Shown: positions 42,836 to 54,467 of the stretch, one piece after another | Layout of the letters: each line of letters begins with the position of its first letter | Numbering within the stretch: position 1 is the first letter of the stretch | Source: Cristatella mucedo | Lineage: Eukaryota > Bryozoa > Phylactolaemata > Cristatellidae | NCBI GenBank assembly: GCA_009760855.2 | Contig: WPIO01000037.1 | Coordinates: 1,477,501 to 1,541,500, forward strand | Direction: 5' to 3' | DNA: 64,000 nucleotides | Notes under the pieces: generated by a model | What the model was told of the DNA's origin: nothing | The model's input: only the letters and a program-made list of their open reading frames with translations | The model's database searches: none | Program-made: the position numbers and the translations under genes

Positions 42836-44399
42836 TATAATCTTTTTCAAATTTTTGCATCTAAAGCTTAGAACTTGGATTGCATTTTGTACCTCTCCGA
42901 CCAGATGCCAACTGGCACCAACGAAACTGTCGATTACTGGGTCTTGCTGTGCTTCGGCTTTTCACACCACCCATTGATCTGTGTGATTAAGTATCTCTCT
43001 CTTTGTATATGCATTTGGAGACTGTCATAATCGGATGAGGTGCTGGTAATATGTGGAAGCGGTGCAGATGCATATGTGGTTTAGGGCCCTGCATTTGCTG
43101 CCGGAACATTGTACTGCCAAGCAAAGACACATTACTTGACGTGCAGTGAGAATCACGCTTGGCTGCCGTTGTAGATGGGCTGCTGCTGCCTCTGTTTCTT
43201 CTTCACTTTGGCCTTCACCTCGGTGCCAGTGCCACTTCGTCCGAACTGCCGTGCCTTGAAGCAGGTGTGTGGATTGTGGATTGTGACGCGACGTTCGGAT
43301 AGGGTGTGGCGTTTTGTGCTAAGTGCCGTGTTTCCGCATTAGCAATGTCGAGTGATGCCTCATGCGGTAAGACTCGACCACGTGGCCTGCTACCTCGCTG
43401 CACACCTCACCTTCAATCAAATGTTGGGGACAGTGAGTCCTGGGAAGCTGACGTTGGCTTTTGGCTGAGGACGACGATTAGCCTGCTGTTTGTGTCTTAT
43501 TTAGTGTCAGCATAGCATGGTCAGCAATCGGTGACGCATGTCTGCTGAAATGGCCACGTGGTGGTTTTTTCTGACCACGTGACTGCTTTGCTTTGCTGGC
43601 TGCCGTTATGTCCTCTTACCGTGATCTACTTTTTCTTGAGTCTGTCCTCCCAAACAGTGTTATTTGAGGTGCATAGAACAGATCTCTGCCTTGGTCAAGC
43701 ACATCCTCAACTGTGCTAGTCTTGCTGACTGTGCCATTTTTCTCTGCCAGCCGATGGATGCCGACCTTGGCTGTGTATAGTGGTTGCATTTAACCGAGTC
43801 GTCTTTTGCCAATGCCCTGTCGTGCGATCACATGTAGCCATCTGAGTCAGCATAAATGCAAGTGGAACCATTCACCGATGTCTGCTGTGGTAGGGGACTT
43901 GTGTTTGAAGCAACTCAAGCAGGAGCTGTTGATGCATGTTATAGACTGCCTGACATGGGCAGTGTCATTAGAATCCGGGTAGCTGCTAAGCTTAAGCATG
44001 AGCAGCTGGGCACTCGACAGATGAACCATGAACTGCCTGGTTGGGTGATGAAGTGCAGCTGTGCTGCTGTAATACAATGGGCTACAGCTAACATGAGGGC
44101 AGTCACTTTCTCTGCTGGATAGGCTTGAGCCATTCGGCAGTATATGAAGAGAGCCTTGAATAAGAGTACCTGCCGAACAGTGTTACATGAGAGTACTTTC
44201 CAAAAGCATCGTACGCAAAGGCTGACAGCAGGATTGTGTGTATGCGCTGCCGGGAGCTGCCCACCGCCGCTGCCGCAGGACTGGTCGCTTGGCCCGCATG
44301 CTCAAGTTCATATATGAGCAGGCTAGTGTGACTTGCCAGCCTCCTGTGAGGTTCAGGAGCCTAGCAGCAGACCAGTCGGGACCTGCGGGAGTTGCACAA
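42836..44399. other. No gene seen
   Basis: No repeat copy or exon recognised; frames up to 88 codons are without signature. Confidence 0.45.
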
Positions 44400-44690
44400 G
44401 AGTTTACTTTCTTGGTCCTTGGCTGTTGTTCTCCATTTATACCGAGCCTCTGGCAAAAGGGATTTGGGCCCATGGGATCAGCTATCACTTCTGTGCTGAC
44501 AATGCCCGGCTGCTGTCTTTGTCATTTAAATCATCGCAATCTTCTGCAGTGACAGATAAGCTGAATGCTTCCCTTGCAGTCATGCGATCCTGGATGTCTG
44601 CTGATATTTCCTTATACTAAACGATGATAAAACCGAACTCCTACTCATAGGCCACCGTGCAGCTAGACTGTGAGGCTTTGCTATTGCTAA
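44400..44690 (+). mobile_element. LINE-B-type reverse transcriptase fragment
   Basis: Shifting frames read LFSIYTEPLAKGIWAHGI, then YHFCADNARLLSLSF (a decayed YADDTQLY motif C) and SWMSADISLY followed by TMIKPNSYS-type sequence (DDKTELLLIGH in another frame). Matches the fragment at 57.70-57.86 kb. Confidence 0.75.
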
Positions 44691-45417
44691 TTTGTGATGC
44701 TATAGTGCGGCCGTCATCGTGTGCTTGGACTTTAGTTGCCACCTGCATTGTACCAGCCGAGGTTTACAACAAACCACTTACACAAAGCACATCAAGAATT
44801 TCAGTGAACTATATACTACAAAAATGCATGCTTATTTAAATCCGTGGAAAAAAAATAAAAATCTTAGCAACATTAACTACGACATCTGCCCCTTCGGCTT
44901 TTTGATGTCCTTTTAGGCAGAGGCAGCACACACTTGTCAACCTTTCAGAGGTTTGCGACTTAATGATGCTCAATCAGTTAGTTGCAGCAGGAAAAAGTCC
45001 GATCTCAGATTGCAGTCTAACCTATCCTAAAGGTGCTCTACAAGATTTAGGTGCCGTGATTGCCTCAGGGCAACTCGTGGCCTTAGCAGCTGAATAAATA
45101 TATAATCTCCAGGAAGCACAGTGATCTTTGGGTCATCGTCCTCCAGTAAATGTAATCGGTCCCTGGTAGAGGTCTAGCATTTGGACAGATTTTGTGGCAG
45201 GTTGATGCACATATGCTGCTCTATAAGCTCTTCAATACGGTGCACAGTTACAACACTAGCAGAAAACAAAAAGCTACAGATCGCAACACCGCAGCAACAG
45301 AATTGAACTTGAGGCTGCAATAACCACGGTGGTGGTTCATCAAGGCAAAAGATGTTCATCTCTTCAACTGATCACAACCATCTCCTTTACTGCTGGCAAA
45401 AAGCAGGAACTTTACAT
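44691..45417. other. No gene seen
   Basis: No repeat copy, exon or RNA gene recognised. Confidence 0.45.
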
Positions 45418-45590
45418 ATAAATGTAATTCGTTTGTATAGCACCCTAAAAGAACTTAATCTCTATTCGGGCACTTCACGTATTCCAGGGAGCACTATCCC
45501 ACAACATCGGTCATCATATACATTCATCTTGGTCGAAGAGAACACATTAATCACTGGGCCTAACATCGGTTCCTATAGCTTGACAAGTTG
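45418..45590 (-). mobile_element. SINE-2 copy, decayed (minus)
   Basis: The tail GTAATTCGTTTGTATAGCAC..AACTTAATCTCTATTCGGG is clear. The tRNA-like head is badly eroded, with only CATCTTGGTCG and TTAATCACTGGGCC words left. Confidence 0.65.
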
Positions 45591-46309
45591 ATTGTGTAGT
45601 GGGCGTGGTCCCGGAAACATTTAATGGAGGGTTATTTGAGCTGCTCCCCAGTCAAAGGCTAGTGCTTAGCGACAATCCTTAATAAAAACAAGACTGTGCA
45701 CCTCATTCTGGCAACCTTTAACGGATCATCTCTATTGTGAAGTGGTGGTCGCCAGCGATTTTGGCTGCTCCGAAAGTAATGCTCTCCTGAAATGCTGCTG
45801 AAGAACCAGCACCTTCACCCGAAAGTGTATTATCAGATCCTTTTAGGTTGTAGCTAAGCTCTCTGTGGCTAGTTTTAAGAATCCATACTCGCTTGATTCG
45901 GCCTACCCCCTCCCCTGCAGGCCCATTTCGTGGTGCCATCAATCGTGCCTTCTTGAGCATGTTGGACCTAATGACTCGCAAAGCAGAAGAAGCTGGCTTT
46001 ATGTCAGATACCCTCAGCTCACATCAAGAGCGAGAGTGTACATATATAAGAGTGCTTGTATGAAATCAATAACTAAAACATTACGACTCTGCAAGTACAA
46101 AGAATTACCATGTTCCAAGTACCCAAATTCCACGGCAGCGCTAAATTTTTTTAGTTTTAAAGCATGCAATTTCCCAGCTATCAAATTAATGTACCCTGTA
46201 ATCCGATTAATTAACCCTGTCATTGATGCAAGCATGGATGGCATCTCCTTGTTGATGATACTGTTTACACAGGTGATATCCGTCCAAAATCTTAAGCAAG
46301 ATTTTTAAG
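45591..46309. other. No gene seen
   Basis: No repeat copy recognised. A minus-strand frame at 46014-46244 and a plus frame at 45865-46308 overlap but neither shows a domain. Confidence 0.4.
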
Positions 46310-46560
46310 CAGCTTTCAATGCGCTGCGTAGAGAAGCTAACAGAATCCCCTGCAACAAAGAGAAAGTGGGAGGCATAGCTGAATCAGGGGGGGGCACTAG
46401 CGGAAGTGAATAGCATGCCAGTAGCAGCTCAGGGAGGCTGGAAAGGATGTGCCCAAATCGCCCGCAAGAAAGATGATGTTGCGTAAGAATGGTAGAAGTG
46501 AGTTCCCGAGTCTAGGAACTGCAGAGCAAAAGCTTTAGGAGAACCACACCCCACACATGA
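46310..46560 (-). mobile_element. LINE-B fragment (minus)
   Basis: CAACAAAGAGAAAGTGGGAG, CAGTAGCAGCTCAGG and GAGTCTAGGAACTGCAGAGC words as in other LINE-B tails. The extreme 3' end is missing. Confidence 0.75.
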
Positions 46561-46737
46561 GGTGTGAAAGTTACAAGCTTGCCTGATCTGATAAAAAAAT
46601 TAATTACCGACAATTTCGCAGGGGTTGAGTTGCACACCGTGACACTTTTTCATTCTTAGCCTAGATCTAGATCAATATTTTGCATTGTCATTGCAGCAGA
46701 GGAAGGAGCTTGTGCTTGTTTGGTGCATTGACAGGAA

Positions 46738-47018
46738 TGCAACTTAATGTATCTCCATCTGCAACTCCACAGAGCCACGTCGACCAGTGGGTTTTACGCA
46801 GGAGAGTTTTCTATAGCACACTCAGAGCCTAAGCACCTTTCGGTGTAAATAAGGTAGCCAGCAGACTTCATCTCACGCAACAATGAGAAAGTGGAAAGCA
46901 TGGCTGAGTCATGAGGCCAGTCGAGAAAGTAAGCAGCATGGAAGTAGCCATTCAGGACGGCTGGAAAAGGTGTGTCACAGTCGGTATAAGGAGAGCGTGT
47001 CGTTGCATAAGAATTATG
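46738..47018 (-). mobile_element. LINE-B copy, right/3' part (minus, split)
   Basis: From the terminal ACTTAATGTATCTCC to CATAAGAATTATGGA. The next LINE-B base is after 47817. Confidence 0.88.
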
Positions 47019-47817
47019 GAATAATAATAATAATAATAATAATAATTCACTTGATAAAGCGCCCTCAGAGAACTTAATCTCTCTCTAGGCGCTTCACATT
47101 TGCTGTAAAGTGAAATGCAATTGAATGGTAAGTGAAATCATGCTTGAAAAAGAAACGAAATGAATAATATGGTTAGGGGTGACATGCACAGGGTCAGCAT
47201 GCAAATGTTGTTAGTGGCAGCATGCACAGTGTCAGCACGAATAAGCACATGAAGGACGAATCACAGGGACCCACTAAATGCTGTCCTAAATAGGTGTGTT
47301 TTTAAGTTCCTTTTAAATGTGGTCAGGTCAGGGGATGTTCTGACGCAGGTCGGGAGGGAGTTCCAGGCTTTGGGAGCATATGAACTAAATGCACGGTCTC
47401 CAAAGGATTTAAGGTTTAAATGAGTTATTTCTAGACTGTTGGATTCCGAATAGCGGGTGGTACGATGCTTGGCCTGATGGGGTAGTATATCTGACAGATA
47501 GGCTGGAGCCATAGAATGAAGAGACCTAAAAGTGAGCGACAAAACCTTGAAGTCAATCCGTTGCTTGACTGGTAGCCAGTGCAGGTCGGCGAGAAGTGGA
47601 GTAATGTGGCAACTGCGACGCTCACGACAGACAAGCCTAGCTGCAGAGTTTTGCACCAGCTGCAATCGCCTGATCGCACATGCTGGTAGGCCAGTAAGCA
47701 GTGAGTTGCAGAAGTCGAGACGAGATGTCACGAATGCATGGACCAACTTGGACGTAATATCTTTATCTAAACAAGCCCGAATTTTAGCAATGTTATGAAG
47801 CTGAAAATAGGCGGATT
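47019..47817 (-). mobile_element. LINE-A copy inside LINE-B (minus)
   Basis: (AAT)9, hairpin, 3' UTR and an intact C-terminal frame (47261-47746, 161 codons ending SGSL). Flanks ATTATGGA and ATGATGGA are a likely imperfect target duplication. Confidence 0.95.
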
Positions 47818-48370
47818 TGACGTGAAATGATGGAAGTGAAATTTACAGTCTAGGATCTGTAGGGCAAAGGCTTCTGTCGCCAATGGTCTTTAAGCATTGG
47901 AATGGAACCCCTAATGTATCGTCCATAGAGGACCTGAGTGCACGAGGAGGCTGAAACTGTTGCAGCTGTTCAGCTAGGTACGAAGGAGCCAGGCCAAGGC
48001 AGTCCTTGTGGGTCAGTGTGAGAATTTTGCTCTGTATCCTTTGATCGACTATGAGCCATTACAGTTCCTTCAGCCAAGGACACGCATATGCTGAACCTCC
48101 GGGATTTTTTCTAGCTTTGCAACCGTATTCATAACCAGCTGCAGTGGCCTAGTGGCTTTTTTCAGTAGCCTAGTCAATATGGAATTCCCGGTAGTCCAGG
48201 CTAGACAGAAGCAGGGAGCTAGTTAGATGTTTAGATTTTTTGCATACCACAGTGGTAAAAACTGCTAGTGTTAGTGAGGGATCGGATGTGATGGCTAACT
48301 GTGGAAGTAGTCTTTGTAAGGAAGCTTTCTAACTTGGTTATCAAAGAGCAGTTATCAAAGAGGACACCCT
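47818..48370 (-). mobile_element. LINE-B copy, left/5' part (minus, split)
   Basis: Continues LINE-B with GGAAGTGAAATTTACAGTCT. The complement codes for VPFQCLKTIGDRSLC, LAPSYLAEQLQQFQPPRALR and a VDQRIQSKILTLTHKDCL-type segment, i.e. the C-terminal domain of a CR1/L2-like LINE. Confidence 0.85.
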
Positions 48371-48444
48371 AATGCTGGAGCTGAGCTTTTGTGTAGGGTT
48401 GCTGTGGCTGTGGCTGCTGCTCGATGCGTAAGGTGCATGGTGAC

Positions 48445-48640
48445 GTAGCAAACACCCCGACTAGGTGATTTGCACAGACCCGATACTAGGTAAGGCAGTT
48501 GCTTTTCACGACCTTGGCCCCGAGATCGTGGGTTCGAATCCTGCTGTGGGCGATCCTTTATCGCTACTGGAGGGGGTGGTGATAGCCGTAAAGGTGCTTC
48601 TGTCGCTATACAAAAGAGGCTGTTAAATCAGCTAGTATTT
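48445..48640 (+). mobile_element. SINE-1 copy (tRNA-derived)
   Basis: ACTAGGTAAGGCAGTTGCTT box A region, a perfect box B GGTTCGAATCC at 48531-48541, the body GGGCGATCCTTTATCGCTAC and the end AGGCTGTTAAATCAGCTAGT followed by T8. Confidence 0.92.
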
Positions 48641-48804
48641 TTTTTCATTCCACTTCCTGCACCAGTCCTGCAATCTTGCTTGGCATTTCAACTCAAATGA
48701 GAAATAGCCCATGCTACTTCAGTCACTCCTCTGCTCTGGGCACTGAGTCAACCTGGCTGGTCGCTCTCCACTTATCAGCAGCTAGTGGTGAATGGTTGTC
48801 TGGT

Positions 48805-48950
<146 letters not shown>

Positions 48951-49129
48951 TCGGTCTTGAAAAATAGTTAAGCTGGCTTCTTCCAATGCCATCCCACTGA
49001 GTTCGTGGTGCGGCATGTCCGTCGAGTGAGAAGTGGAACGGATGGCGGAGGCTATGCCCGGGTAGGAATGCGGTCGTGTGAATGCAGCTTTGCCATAGCA
49101 GGCAAGGCAGTGCAGCCGGTGCAACCTGC

Positions 49130-49378
49130 TTATCGGAGGTTTGCCAGAGTTTGGACTGGCGTCTCGGTCGAAGTCTAACGTCGTCGATCCATTATCGGCA
49201 CCGTATTGTACTGCAGAGGGAGGGAGCAGCAGGCCTCGCCTAGCTGCTCGACACAGGCCTCAAACGCTAAGCTCGGGTCTTTTTCTCAAATAATGATTGC
49301 TGATTTCTTTGTGATTTCGGTCGGCTTCAGTGGGCTTCGCAATCCAGAGCTGCAGTGCCCGAGCATCTGCCATCCACT
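49130..49378. other. No gene seen
   Basis: Moderately GC-rich sequence with no accepted exon or repeat. Confidence 0.4.
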
Positions 49379-49490
49379 AAATAATAATAATAATAATAAT
49401 AATAATACATTTGTATAGCACTCTCGGAGAGCTAATCTTTCTCTCTCACTGGCTCTCTTTGCACACCTTGCACATGCTGTAGAATAGAAG
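49379..49490 (-). mobile_element. (AAT)n with decayed LINE/SINE 3' end (minus)
   Basis: (AAT)9 followed by ACATTTGTATAGCACTCTCG and GAGAGCTAATCTTTC, a degenerate 3' hairpin; then GCACATGCTGTAG. Confidence 0.6.
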
Positions 49491-49559
49491 TCGATATCGC
49501 CATCTTTTAGTTTTACGAGGTGCCCATGCCACCGTCATTCCAGTCGTTTCTGCATCCGT

Positions 49560-50365
49560 TTGCTGTTCACTCGGCACCATTTTGAGCGCGAGCTGGCGGA
49601 GCGCTCAAGCCATTCCTCCATTCCACATTGGTGCAGCAGCCGATTGACAGAGCTGCTTCCGGGTCCGTGCCGGACGTTGACGTGGCTGCAATGGCTACCC
49701 AATGACGTCGAAGCGCTCGAGCTGCTTCACATCGTGGGGGGGAGAGGGTGACCTCAGACCACGACTCTTCCCCTCGGGGGCCCCCCCCCGAGGTCGAAGT
49801 CCCCCTTTAGTCAAGCAGCGTCAAGAGTTGGCCGTTGGAGTGGGGCAAGCGAATGCTGTGTCTGCACATGCATCACAAGCCTCGAGCCGAAAGTAGAGAT
49901 CAAACTGGCTGCTCGGCAGGGGCCTGAGAGGCAGAGTGGAGATGTCGAAGGGTCGACGGAAAATTCAAAGCCAAACTGTCAGACCGAAATTAATGGACTG
50001 TTTATGTTTCGGCCCCCCGGGTTGCAGCTATCGGCCACCCTGCTACAGTAAGGTTTTCCTAAATGGCCACTGGTGGGCACAACAAAGGCCTTCATTCAGA
50101 TGCCAGTGCCTGGCAGACAAACAGTGTGCAGGCCTTCCAAGAAATGTCCTGCAGTATGTGACCACTTGTGTCGCTAGGAAAAATGGCCTGTGCCCTGGAG
50201 GTTCAAGGTCCATCTGAGAAGGTATGGCAATTACAAAAATCAAAGTTGAAGATCGGCTGGTCACTTGCTGTTGCACATTGGACTGGCTGTCCAAGCTGTT
50301 ATGCTGCCCAAATACCCGTTCGACCGCCGACGCATTGCTGTCAGAACCAAATGTACCCTTTCCTG
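49560..50365. other. No gene assigned
   Basis: GC-rich with a C run at 49782-49790. Several frames of 60-90 codons; none has a domain or good splice sites on both sides. Confidence 0.35.
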
Positions 50366-50368
50366 TCT

Positions 50369-50369
50369 G

Positions 50370-50429
<60 letters not shown>
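50369..50429. repeat. (GT)n microsatellite
   Basis: About 29 GT units ending in GCGCGC. Confidence 0.97.
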
Positions 50430-50436
<7 letters not shown>

Positions 50437-50775
50437 TGTAGTGCATGCCCAGTCATGCCCAAATGAGGTCGTTGGGTCTCACGGTGAGGTGCAAGATGTT
50501 TCTCCGTCAGTGGCCTAGTTTCTAGTTCACGGTTTTATCATAAGACACTCGATCGCCTCCACCAGTCAATCATAAGATTCGCCGCTGAGGCCCCGCAGTT
50601 GCTGCTTGCATCTGTGGCTCGTGATCGCGTTTGTTCTAGCACGCTTTTCGGCTGCATCCGCCCACCGCAGTGCTTGCCCAGTTATGCCTGCCTGCCCCAC
50701 CGCTGGTGCTGCATAGCGGAATCGTTTGGCCGAGTCGCTCACATCGATCGCTGCCATCGTTGTCGTGCACTGCAG

Positions 50776-50917
50776 TGAGCTGCTCCGGCGAGGGAAGCTG
50801 CCACGTCACCGCTCAACGCACCGTGTCGAGGGTTTGCTTCACCCGGTCGGTTCCTGCCATTTGTAAGCAGTACAGCATTTGCCCTGCCCGTAATGAAACG
50901 GTCGACATTCACCTGAG
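50776..50917 (+). CDS. Candidate host exon (cysteine-rich, extracellular type)
   Basis: The acceptor TCGTGCACTGCAG precedes and a strong donor GAG|GTAAGG follows. The 142-bp exon (phase 1 in, phase 2 out) reads SCSGEGSCHVTAQRTVSRVC, then CKQYSICPARNETVDIHL, with four or more cysteines and an N-glycosylation site (NET). Its end phase fits the CUB-like exon at 54468. It could code the segment just before, or the first strands of, the CUB domain. No paralogue is recognised, and the call rests on splice signals, open frame and phase, so it is tentative. Confidence 0.35.
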
Positions 50918-50926
50918 GTAAGGCTT

Positions 50927-50927
50927 C

Positions 50928-50958
<31 letters not shown>
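50927..50958. repeat. (CTG)n trinucleotide repeat
   Basis: About ten GCT/CTG units just downstream of the candidate exon's donor site, so intronic if the exon is real. Confidence 0.95.
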
Positions 50959-50959
<1 letters not shown>

Positions 50960-50989
50960 GCATTCCTGCTGTACGTGGGTCGCAGCCCA

Positions 50990-51140
50990 GGGTTGAAGGT
51001 ACTCGCTTGTCACAGCCCTAGTCGTGGGGTCGAGCCCTGAAGTGGGCTATCTTTTATTTCCCTACTGCAAGCTGCAGTAATAGCCGTTTAGGCTCCTCTT
51101 CCTGTCGCTGTGTAAATGAAGCTGTTGAATCAGCGCGTTC
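50990..51140 (+). mobile_element. SINE-1 copy (tRNA-derived)
   Basis: GTCGTGGGGTCGAGCCC box B variant, GTGGGCTATCTTTTATTTCC body, ATAGCCGTTTAGGCTCC and GAAGCTGTTGAATCAGC end. Confidence 0.82.
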
Positions 51141-51621
51141 AACTTGAATGGCCCGACGAATGCCGACATTAATGTGCAGAATACTCATCTCTGGACGATC
51201 GTCCCTCGCAGTGTCCTTCCGCAGCACGATTCGAGCTCTTGGCAAATTCTCTGCACGTGTCGCTGTGGCCTCGATCGTCTTGGGCTGTGGAAATTTTGGA
51301 GGCTAGCCCTCGGCGTTCCGAGTTCGTCGATGTAGGATTACCCATTGGGGATGCGCCCCAGTCGGAGGTGGGGACCACCAACAGCTGGTCGCTACCCTTG
51401 GCTTCACTGGCCTCAGCCGCCCTAATAGCCGAGCACAAAGCAAAGTGGCTGGCTGCTCCCGGGGCCCCTCAATTGGCCGACAAATGCAAACGCCCGTGTG
51501 GGTACACATTTGCCACAAGTTTGCCACTGTGAGTGTGAGTTAGCTCGGCTCGATCGCATGTCGTCGATGCCTACTCGATCTATGTGCTAGAAAGTGGTGT
51601 CAGAACTGTGTGCACACATTC

Positions 51622-51668
<47 letters not shown>
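51622..51668. repeat. (GA)n microsatellite
   Basis: About 22 GA units with one GG interruption. Confidence 0.95.
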
Positions 51669-51669
<1 letters not shown>

Positions 51670-51898
51670 GGCCACAGAGCAAATGGTTAGCGTCCGACGC
51701 TTCCGAAGGTTCAGAATTCCTGCAAATGTCGCTATGAGACCGTGATTCGTGCATCGCCGAGGGGATAAGGATGTAGGTGCATTAGTCGAATGTTCGCTTA
51801 AAGGGTAAAATTCGATAAAATCCTGAAAACATTGGTTCGTTGATCGAGCATTTTGTTGGGGGTGGGGTACCTTTTCAAAGACAATCGTGTTAGAAATG

Positions 51899-52668
51899 TG
51901 ATCGAAGTATTAACGATTTCCTCATAATAGAAAAAATGATTATGCAAACCTTGTCTAATCCGGAAGTAAACCAGAAACAACATACCTGCAAATAAAACCT
52001 GACGATCTCCGCATTGTATGCGACTTGTGTCCCAGTTCTTGAACCTTGGTGCATGGATGTACATGTTTGCAGCCTGTTGGTGTGCATGACTGTGACTTTT
52101 AAACGGCTTAAAGGTTTTTCATTCATTCATTTTTTTCATTTTTCATTGCTTACAGTAAAGCCTTTGTACCTTGTAAATTCTATTGCTTCTTACTGATCCT
52201 TCCTGAAATGTGAGTTCAGCTTTGCTAGCCCATTACTGCAGGAGCTATTTCTTATTTCTGTTGGATAAATGTTGCTACGTGTGTCATCAAAATCCCGGAG
52301 CTTTATTTTCTGCAATCGTGTACATGTATGGCAATACCTATCGAACCGAAATCATAAATAAGCTACTACAGTGATATGCAAGCAGAGCTGAACTCACATT
52401 GAAAAATTGACATTTATTCGTGAAGCAGTGGCTGAGCTATGGAATTTACACTGTACATAAAGCTGTTTTCAAGTCGCAACGATGCATCTCAACATATTGC
52501 AAACACTTACCTCGATGTGCCAAGTTTTATGAAGTTTTCTCACAAGTCGCATACAATGCCGAGCCCGATAAAAATGTATGTGCAGATATGTTGCTTCCTA
52601 TTTGCTTCTGGATTAGACACGGTTAACGTAATCATTTATTTGGAAATCGTCAAAGTTTCTGATCCATG
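51899..52668. repeat. Large imperfect inverted repeat (foldback), ~370-bp arms
   Basis: Left arm about 51899-52285 and right arm about 52315-52668 pair along nearly their whole length at roughly two-thirds identity by eye. Clear anchor pairs: GTTTACTTCCGGATTAGACA complement near 51960 with CTTCTGGATTAGACACGG near 52606; the complement of CGCATTGTATGCGACTTGTG (52010) with CACAAGTCGCATACAATGCC (52540); and TGTGAGTTCAGCTTTGCT (52209) with the complement of AGCAGAGCTGAACTCACA (52378). The loop is about 30 bp around 52300. It may be a decayed foldback or MITE-like element, or an inverted duplication. Confidence 0.8.
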
Positions 52669-52699
52669 CTGCTGGCATCCTTTCCAGCCAAATCGGTAA

Positions 52700-53239
52700 G
52701 TGGCCCTAAGTCATGGAACTGCTAGCTTTGTTATTGAGTGAATACTTAATGTCCATAATTTGAGGAGCTGGGATTAGTGAATTAAATGCACTGATACCGA
52801 TGCCAAGTACAACGGCACATCCTGCATCGACCCAGCAACTTCCGACCTCTTTTAAACCGTAGCATAAAATAAAATAAGCGAAGTGCAAGTTACAAGAAAA
52901 CAGTGTGCACAGCATTTTTGTAAGCAGTTCACCACAGGCTGCTTTAGAATAGTAATAAAAATCAAGCCTTTTGAATTGCGTGCTAAGAATTCAGCTCTAG
53001 TCAGGTGCTTTGCAACTCGCTTCGAGAGAAGTAATGACCAATTATTAGTCAATGAAAAGCGACGTATCGTGCTTAGGCAAGCATGCAAAAAAGCACAAAG
53101 TTATCATGCTTAGGCAAACAGGCATGCAAGTTCCCAAAAGACTCGCGGGCTCTAGTTAGTAGAGCCCTGATTAGTAAAACTTGCCCAATCATGCCCCGGT
53201 AAGCAAAGCAAACAGGGAAATGACAGTTCCAATGACGGG
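52700..53239. other. No gene seen
   Basis: AT-richer unique sequence, probably intronic. Direct repeat of a CATGCTTAGGCAA-type word near 53080-53120. Confidence 0.45.
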
Positions 53240-53325
53240 GTATGCAAAAGCTTTAGCAAATGTGAAGCGCCTAGAAAGAGAATGGGTTCTCTGAGGGCGC
53301 TTTATCAAGTGCATTATTATTATTA
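53240..53325 (+). mobile_element. LINE-A 3' end (plus)
   Basis: AGCAAATGTGAAGCGCCTAG, a hairpin with inner arms AGAGAA/TTCTCT and GGCGCTTTATCAAGTG, then (TTA)n. Confidence 0.92.
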
Positions 53326-53605
53326 AGTGTGCATCGGCCAAAGCGACATCCCAGCAGGCGGCCACTGTGCGCTTGCCTCGTGTACTCTATAGAGACTTTC
53401 AAATGCGCTTTAGACTTCATGCATGTTCTTAGTAGCCAGCTTCTTGTGTTTGGCGCCAAGCACGAGCCATACCTTAGGGGAACGGCCGGAAGTAAAAGAG
53501 GATGGAGTTTCCGAGTGGTCGGCCGAAATGTCCGGCTACCCTGCTGCCGCGCAGCCCGGAATGTCGTAGTGCTGACTGGAGAAGAAAGAGAGGAAGAGGT
53601 CGTGC

Positions 53606-53670
53606 GTGTGTCTGTGTCTGTGTCTGTCTGTCTGCCTGCCTGTCTGTCTGTCTGTCTGTCTGTCTGCATG
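53606..53670. repeat. (TG)n/(TGTC)n microsatellite
   Basis: GTGTCTGTGTC units pass into about ten TGTC tetranucleotides with TGCC variants. Confidence 0.93.
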
Positions 53671-53782
53671 CTTGTGTGTGCCAAGTTGAACCTGCGACTT
53701 ATCATACTTGTCCTGTCCGCTTGTCTAGAGACACAGCTGCACGCCCGCCAGAATGAGACACCCTAGAGAGCCGGAAAGACAG

Positions 53783-53896
<114 letters not shown>

Positions 53897-54122
53897 GGTG
53901 CATCTCAAGCGTTGTAGCTTGCCATAGCTTTCCTTATTCAAGCAGCCGACAGTCCACTCCAGTCCAGTCCTATCCGTCAGCCGTGCTTTCTTGGCAGCCA
54001 ACCGGCCTTCCTGTCGTTCGTTGTGCCATGCATTATTACCAATTGAAATGAGGTTCAAGGTTGATTTGCTTGGTCGCAGCAGACCCGGTCTCGTCACCGA
54101 CGATAGGCTGTCTTTTAGTGTG

Positions 54123-54167
54123 TCCAGTTCAGCTTGCTTAAGCATGGCTTCAGCAAGCTGAACTGGA
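54123..54167. repeat. Perfect 16-bp inverted repeat (hairpin)
   Basis: TCCAGTTCAGCTTGCT at 54123-54138 and its exact complement AGCAAGCTGAACTGGA at 54152-54167, loop of 13. AAGC/GCTT in the loop could extend the stem. The function is unknown. Confidence 0.95.
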
Positions 54168-54467
54168 TACCCTTACTTACCTGTATATGCAGAGTAGTAC
54201 ATGCTTACCCTCCTCCGATGCAGAGGGCAGCACAGTCTAGAATGGAGTTGCTGACGTGCTTGCTTCTCTATCTGCACAGGCGTAGCTTTATCAACCGTTG
54301 CCTGCTTTCAATGCTCTCGTCCAGTGTCTTATGTCACGTTTTTGATGTCACTTGATGTATGTCACGTGACGTATGTCGCGTGATTTTTTGCCTATCGCTC
54401 CGCATGCAATCCATCGTCTTTTGTCGGGCTTATGTGTTTACATTGCATCTCCCGGTCATGTGTTTAG

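Noticed and set aside
51417..51528. Possible exon ending GYTFATSLP before a GTGAGT donor
   Set aside because: The donor phase also fits the CUB-like exon, but the acceptor is ambiguous and the sequence has no domain signature. The exon at 50776-50917 has better splice sites.
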